DNA from: Choricystis sp. odSpoLacu1
Lineage: Eukaryota > Chlorophyta > Trebouxiophyceae
Assembly (NCBI GenBank): GCA_958009055.1
Contig: OY253660.1
Coordinates: 310,001-374,000 of the forward strand
Length of the DNA stretch: 64,000 bases
Direction: 5' to 3'
Shown here: one piece after another, positions 60,705 through 64,000 of the stretch
Layout: each line of letters opens with the position of its first letter
How positions within the stretch are numbered: position 1 is the stretch's first letter
Program-made: the position numbers and the translations under genes
The notes under the pieces: model-generated
The model's input: only the letters and a program-made list of their open reading frames with translations
What the model was told of the DNA's origin: nothing
Database searches by the model: none

Positions 60705-62422
60705 ATGCTCACCCGCTCCGCCGCCAAGGCCAAGAGAGCCGCCGTGGCGGAACCCCCCACCCCGCCCGCCCGGTCGGCGAGGGGCAAGCGGGCGGCGCCC
60801 GAGCCCGCGTTGTCGTCGGACGAGGAGCGCTGCACGTTTGCCGACCTGCCACACGACGCGGTGCGCCTCATCATCTCCCGCCTGGACACGCAGGCCGCCT
60901 CCGCGCTGCGGGCCACGTGCCAGGAGCTGAAGGAGTTGACGGTGAGGGATAGGCGGTGGGGTGGCGCGGTCGGGGCCGGGCCGGGGCGGGAGGTCGGGGC
61001 GCCATTCGTCCGCGTTGGGGCTGGGGTTGCTGCCCGCCCCGGCCCACCCGGGCCGCTCCCGCCCGCCAACGATGGCCAGTGATGTCGGACAATGTCGGAC
61101 CGGGGGGAAGGCGGCAGGCGGGGCGCGGGCGGTCCCTCGCCCACGTCGACAGTCCCTCCGACGCGCGCTCCCCCCGTCCCGGCGCGCGAGCGCGCCTGGC
61201 CGCGTGAGAGAGCGTCCCGAGGGAAAAATGCACCCTCACCCTCCTCTCCCCTAACCCACCCACACACACACAGGACGAGTCCCCTCTCTGGGTGGAACTC
61301 CTCATGGCCCACTGCGGCGCCACCGCCCCCGTCACCGGCGACCCGGGCCTCCCCGCCCCCGGCGCCTCCCCGCCGCGCCGTGACGCGGGGTGGCGCCCCG
61401 CCGCGCTGGCCGCGGGCGACGGCCGTGGCGACGGCCGCTTCATGCCCGCCGCCGCCCTGGCGGGCGTCGTGCACGACGACGGTGGCGACACCGACGACGA
61501 CGACGGCGGCGTCGCGCCGCTGCCCCCCCGCCCTGCGTCCCCGCCCCGCCACGCGCCGCCCCCCCCGCCTCCCGCGCCGGTGCTGCCGGCCCACCTGGCC
61601 CCCCGCCTGACGCGCGCGCCGCCGCCCACCCTGGACGCGTCGGAATCCTCCCTCCTGCTGGCCGCCGCCGCGCGCGCGGGCGGCGCGCGCGCCCTGCTCG
61701 CCGCCAAAGTGGCGGCCGACAAGGCCGCTCGCCCGTGGCGCCTGGTCACAGAGCACGAGACGGCGGCGGCCGCGGCCGCGCTGGCCTCGGCCCTCGCCCC
61801 GGGGCCTGCCGCTCTCCTGGTGCTCGTCGACACGTCGGCCTCTGTCACCCCCGACGACTACGCCGCCAGCACCGCCTTCGCCGCAGCCGCCGCAGCCGCC
61901 GTGGCGGCTGCCTGCGGTGGCGCCACCGCGGGCGCCTCGCTCGGCGTCGTCCAGTTCAGTCATGATGCTCGTGTCGAGATGGCGCTCCAACCCGCCGACG
62001 CGGACGCCCTCACGCTCCGCCTCGCCTCCCTGCGCCGCGTCAATGGCGGCACCAACGCGGCCGCCGCCCTGCGCGCTGCGCACGCCATGCTGGGGGACTG
62101 GGTGGCGCGCGTGGTGGCCGACGCGGCGGCAGAGGACGCCACCGCCGCCCTGCCCGAACCCCGCACCGCCGTCCTGCTGCTGTCGGACGGCGCGTTCTCG
62201 GATGGTGGGGTGGGTGCTGCGGACGAGGTCGACCGCGCCGCCTCCGCCCTGGGTGCTGCCGGCGTCGTCGTCGCGGCGGGTGCCTCTGGCCGCTCGCACG
62301 ACTACCGCGGCGGCGGCGCCACCCTGCGCCGCGTCGTGGCGGCGGCCCGCGGCGCGGGAGGGGAGGCCATGTTTGTGGCGCTGCGCACGGTGGATGAGCG
62401 CTACTATGGGGGCGAGTGGTGA
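60705..62422 (+). CDS. F-box / von Willebrand factor A domain fusion protein
   Basis: Exons 60705-60941 and 61274-62422 (phase 0) give 461 residues. The N-terminus is basic. An F-box sits at about 46-90 (CTFADLPHDAVRLIISRLD, ASALRATCQELKELTDESPLW). A Pro-rich acidic linker follows, then a vWA domain at about 260-450 with the MIDAS DTSAS in LLVLVDTSASVTPDDY. Also present are GVVQFSHDARV, RVNGGTNAAAAL (MIDAS Thr) and VLLLSDGAFSDGG (MIDAS Asp). The pair implies metal-dependent ligand binding coupled to SCF ubiquitination; this is inference. Confidence 0.82.
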
Positions 62423-62733
62423 AGGGGAGAGGTTTGGGTTGCCTGCGCACGTTTTTGCCTTCGTTCTTCATTCTTTATTTCTACCCCCCTCCCCTTCTTT
62501 TTCACTTATATTCCCGGGCGCAAATTCTGTACATATATATTAAAGCGCCACCGGAACCCATTTCATTTGCGGCCTGCCTTGTTTTTTTGGGGACAACGTT
62601 TTTGCTTGTTTTGCGTTCTGAAAGAAAACGCGTCGACCCGCGCCCGACGTCAATCTCGACTCTCTTTTGTTTCCACACGCGTGTGTCGAGGGGGGACCGC
62701 GCGCCCTCCCACCGCGCACCCTCTACACGAACC
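62423..62733. other. intergenic spacer
   Basis: Three hundred bases of T-rich then mixed sequence between two plus-strand genes. It includes a TATATATATTAAA stretch at about 62533 that could serve either as 3' flank or as part of the NSE4 promoter. No coding content. Confidence 0.4.
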
Positions 62734-64000
62734 ATGTCTCGACGCGCCACCCAGCCCCCCGCCACCCAGGGCGGGGGCGGCACCCAAGCCACGTCGCAGG
62801 GCGCGCGCGCGGCCGCGCGCGAGCGGGCGGAACGCGACCGCCAGCTGCGCCACAGCATTCGCAACATGGCCAAGCAGGCGGAAGGTGGGTGGTGTGGGTG
62901 GTGGGTGGTGTGGGGAGGGGGGCTGGCGAGCGGGCAATGGGGGAAAACTGACAAACACAAAACAACACCATGCCTCTTCGTCCACCCCCCTCATCTCTCT
63001 CCAGACGAGCGCGATGAAGTCGTCGACCTGACCACCGACAAGCTGCAGCAGATGCTGACCCGGCTGGATGGGTTGCAGGCCCAAGGTGAGTGAGAGTGTG
63101 TGAGAGAGAGAGGGAGAAGTGATCACCGCACACCGAGACCTGTCTCTGACCCTCTCCAACCCTCATCAGCCGTCCGCCCGCGCGAACACGCGGAAGACGC
63201 ATCCGCCTTCGGCGTCCTGGCGGCACGCGGCCTGGAGTCGTCCCGCATGCTGGCGGCGGGCGGGGAGGGGCGCACCCCGCGCGCGCTGCTGGCGCGCGTT
63301 GCCACAGCGCTAGGCCCAGCCACCCCACCCCACCGCGCCTCCGGGCCGCCCCCCCTCCCCACCCTGCGCCCGGGCGACCTGGACTGGGGGCCACTGGCTG
63401 TATATGCCGCCACCGCCTTCCGCACCGCGGTGGGTGCATCGTGCGGGTTGGGACCGATCGACGTGCCGCGGCGCGCGCGCGCGGCCCCCGCGCGCCGCGC
63501 GCGCCGCGACACGCCGCCCCCCCTGGCCGCCCCCGCGGTGCGAGAAGTCGGAGCGGGGGCGCCGTCTCTGCATCCCAGTGCCGACGGCCCCGCCCAGGAG
63601 ACGGATGCAAGGATGGTGGCCCTGTATCGAGAGTTGTTGGCGGCGGGGGACGCAGGCGTGCGCGTCATCACCGCCATTCTTGATCACTCCTCTTTCGCCA
63701 CCACCGTCGAAAACTTGTTCGCCCTCTCCTTCCTCATCCGGGACGGCCGCGTCGCACTGGGCGACTCGGCGGTCGGCTTTATCGCGTACGCGGTGGGGGG
63801 GGGCGTGCCGAGTGTGAACGCGGCCGCGCTGCTCGCGGCCGCGGGCGTCGACGGTGGCGCCACCCGCCAACTCGTGCTGGCCTACAACATGGACGACTGG
63901 CAGGCCTGGTGTGAGGCAGTGGATGAGGGCGACTGCATCATGCCGCGGCACAACGCAGAGCTGGCGCAGGGTGGAGGTGGGGGTGGAGGGTGCGGCCGCC
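62734..64000 (+). CDS. NSE4: NSE4-like kleisin of the SMC5/6 complex (partial at window end)
   Basis: Exons 62734-62884, 63005-63085 and 63170 onward, all in frame. The N-terminus is Gln/Ala/Arg-rich with helix RERAERDRQLRHSIRNMAKQ. The C-terminal winged-helix block is diagnostic: TTVENLFALSFLIRDGRVAL, then TRQLVLAYNMDDWQAWCEAV. The first part after exon 2 (DERDEVVDL…MLTRLDGLQAQ) binds the SMC head. SMC5/6 acts in DNA repair and replication-fork processing. The frame is open to base 64000; a further exon may follow. Confidence 0.8.

Noticed and set aside
60392..62299. 635-codon open frame opposite the F-box/vWA gene
   Set aside because: Composition is Arg/Gly-rich shadow; it crosses the intron of the real gene and ends in UTR-like sequence.
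1..64000. CRISPR arrays, insertion sequences, retroelements, rRNA genes
   Set aside because: No regularly spaced direct repeats, transposase or reverse-transcriptase motifs, terminal repeats or rRNA-like sequence were seen.

Overview
This is nuclear DNA from a photosynthetic eukaryote, most likely a small green-lineage alga with a compact, very GC-rich genome. The evidence for a eukaryote is short spliceosomal introns (mostly 70-190 bases, GTGAG/GTAAG donors, C-rich tracts before AG), a tRNA gene with an intron, a nuclear-pore gene and the CCT chaperonin. The evidence for a green plastid is a nuclear plastid ribosomal protein (PSRP-3/Ycf65), a homogentisate phytyltransferase, a GDT1/PAM71-type plastid cation transporter, a plastid-targeted 6-phosphogluconate dehydrogenase, a sedoheptulose bisphosphatase and an isoamylase with a basic leader. 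I cannot name the genus from sequence alone.

Layout, left to right. 1-11 kb: the 3' end of an unknown gene, a secreted low-complexity protein, a LisH (FOPNL/OFD1-like) protein, frataxin, the ribosome-biogenesis factor BOP1, phosphoserine phosphatase, isoamylase and peroxin PEX2. 11-23 kb: a DEAD-box helicase, an FMO-like monooxygenase, a CoA-type Nudix hydrolase, plastid 6PGDH, TadA-type tRNA deaminase, a DUF2358-like protein, SBPase and prohibitin 2. 23-37.6 kb: a tiny membrane protein, NUP98-96, NOP53, LYRM9, a TPT-family transporter, a two-helix membrane protein, peroxiredoxin II, CCT3 and a plastid/thylakoid protein. 37.7-39 kb: an intron-bearing tRNA-Asn and a broken F-box gene. 39-49.7 kb: V-ATPase subunit H, DXO/Rai1, POP4-like RNase P subunit, a small Cys-rich secreted protein, a DAO-type oxidoreductase, a TPR-DnaJ protein, a CK1-like kinase and a coiled-coil protein. 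49.7-64 kb: VPS39, VTE2, PAM71/GDT1, PSRP-3, an F-box protein, a mitochondrial carrier, a RING-H2 ligase, an F-box/von Willebrand A fusion and NSE4, which runs off the end.

Genes alternate strands and are packed. Divergent starts are commonly 110-330 bases apart and convergent stops 50-160 bases apart (one convergent gap is 459). T-rich or A-rich patches directly after stop codons mark gene ends in an otherwise GC-saturated background. The genes are mostly core housekeeping functions with no operon-like pathway logic. Local carbon-metabolism content (isoamylase, SBPase, 6PGDH) and plastid maintenance (VTE2, PAM71, PSRP-3) are scattered.

Several otherwise good genes (NUP98, CCT3, VPS39, the CK1-like kinase) need a frame change exactly at a G/C homopolymer or GC-dinucleotide run, always in the direction of surplus bases. 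Sequence error or repeat-length slippage is the likeliest explanation. The least ordinary items are the F-box/vWA fusion, an ATGA stop-start overlap between LYRM9 and a transporter gene, an SBPase with no visible transit peptide, and a plastid 6PGDH whose second exon begins with a cytosol-type start. I did not find a mobile element, CRISPR array or defence system.
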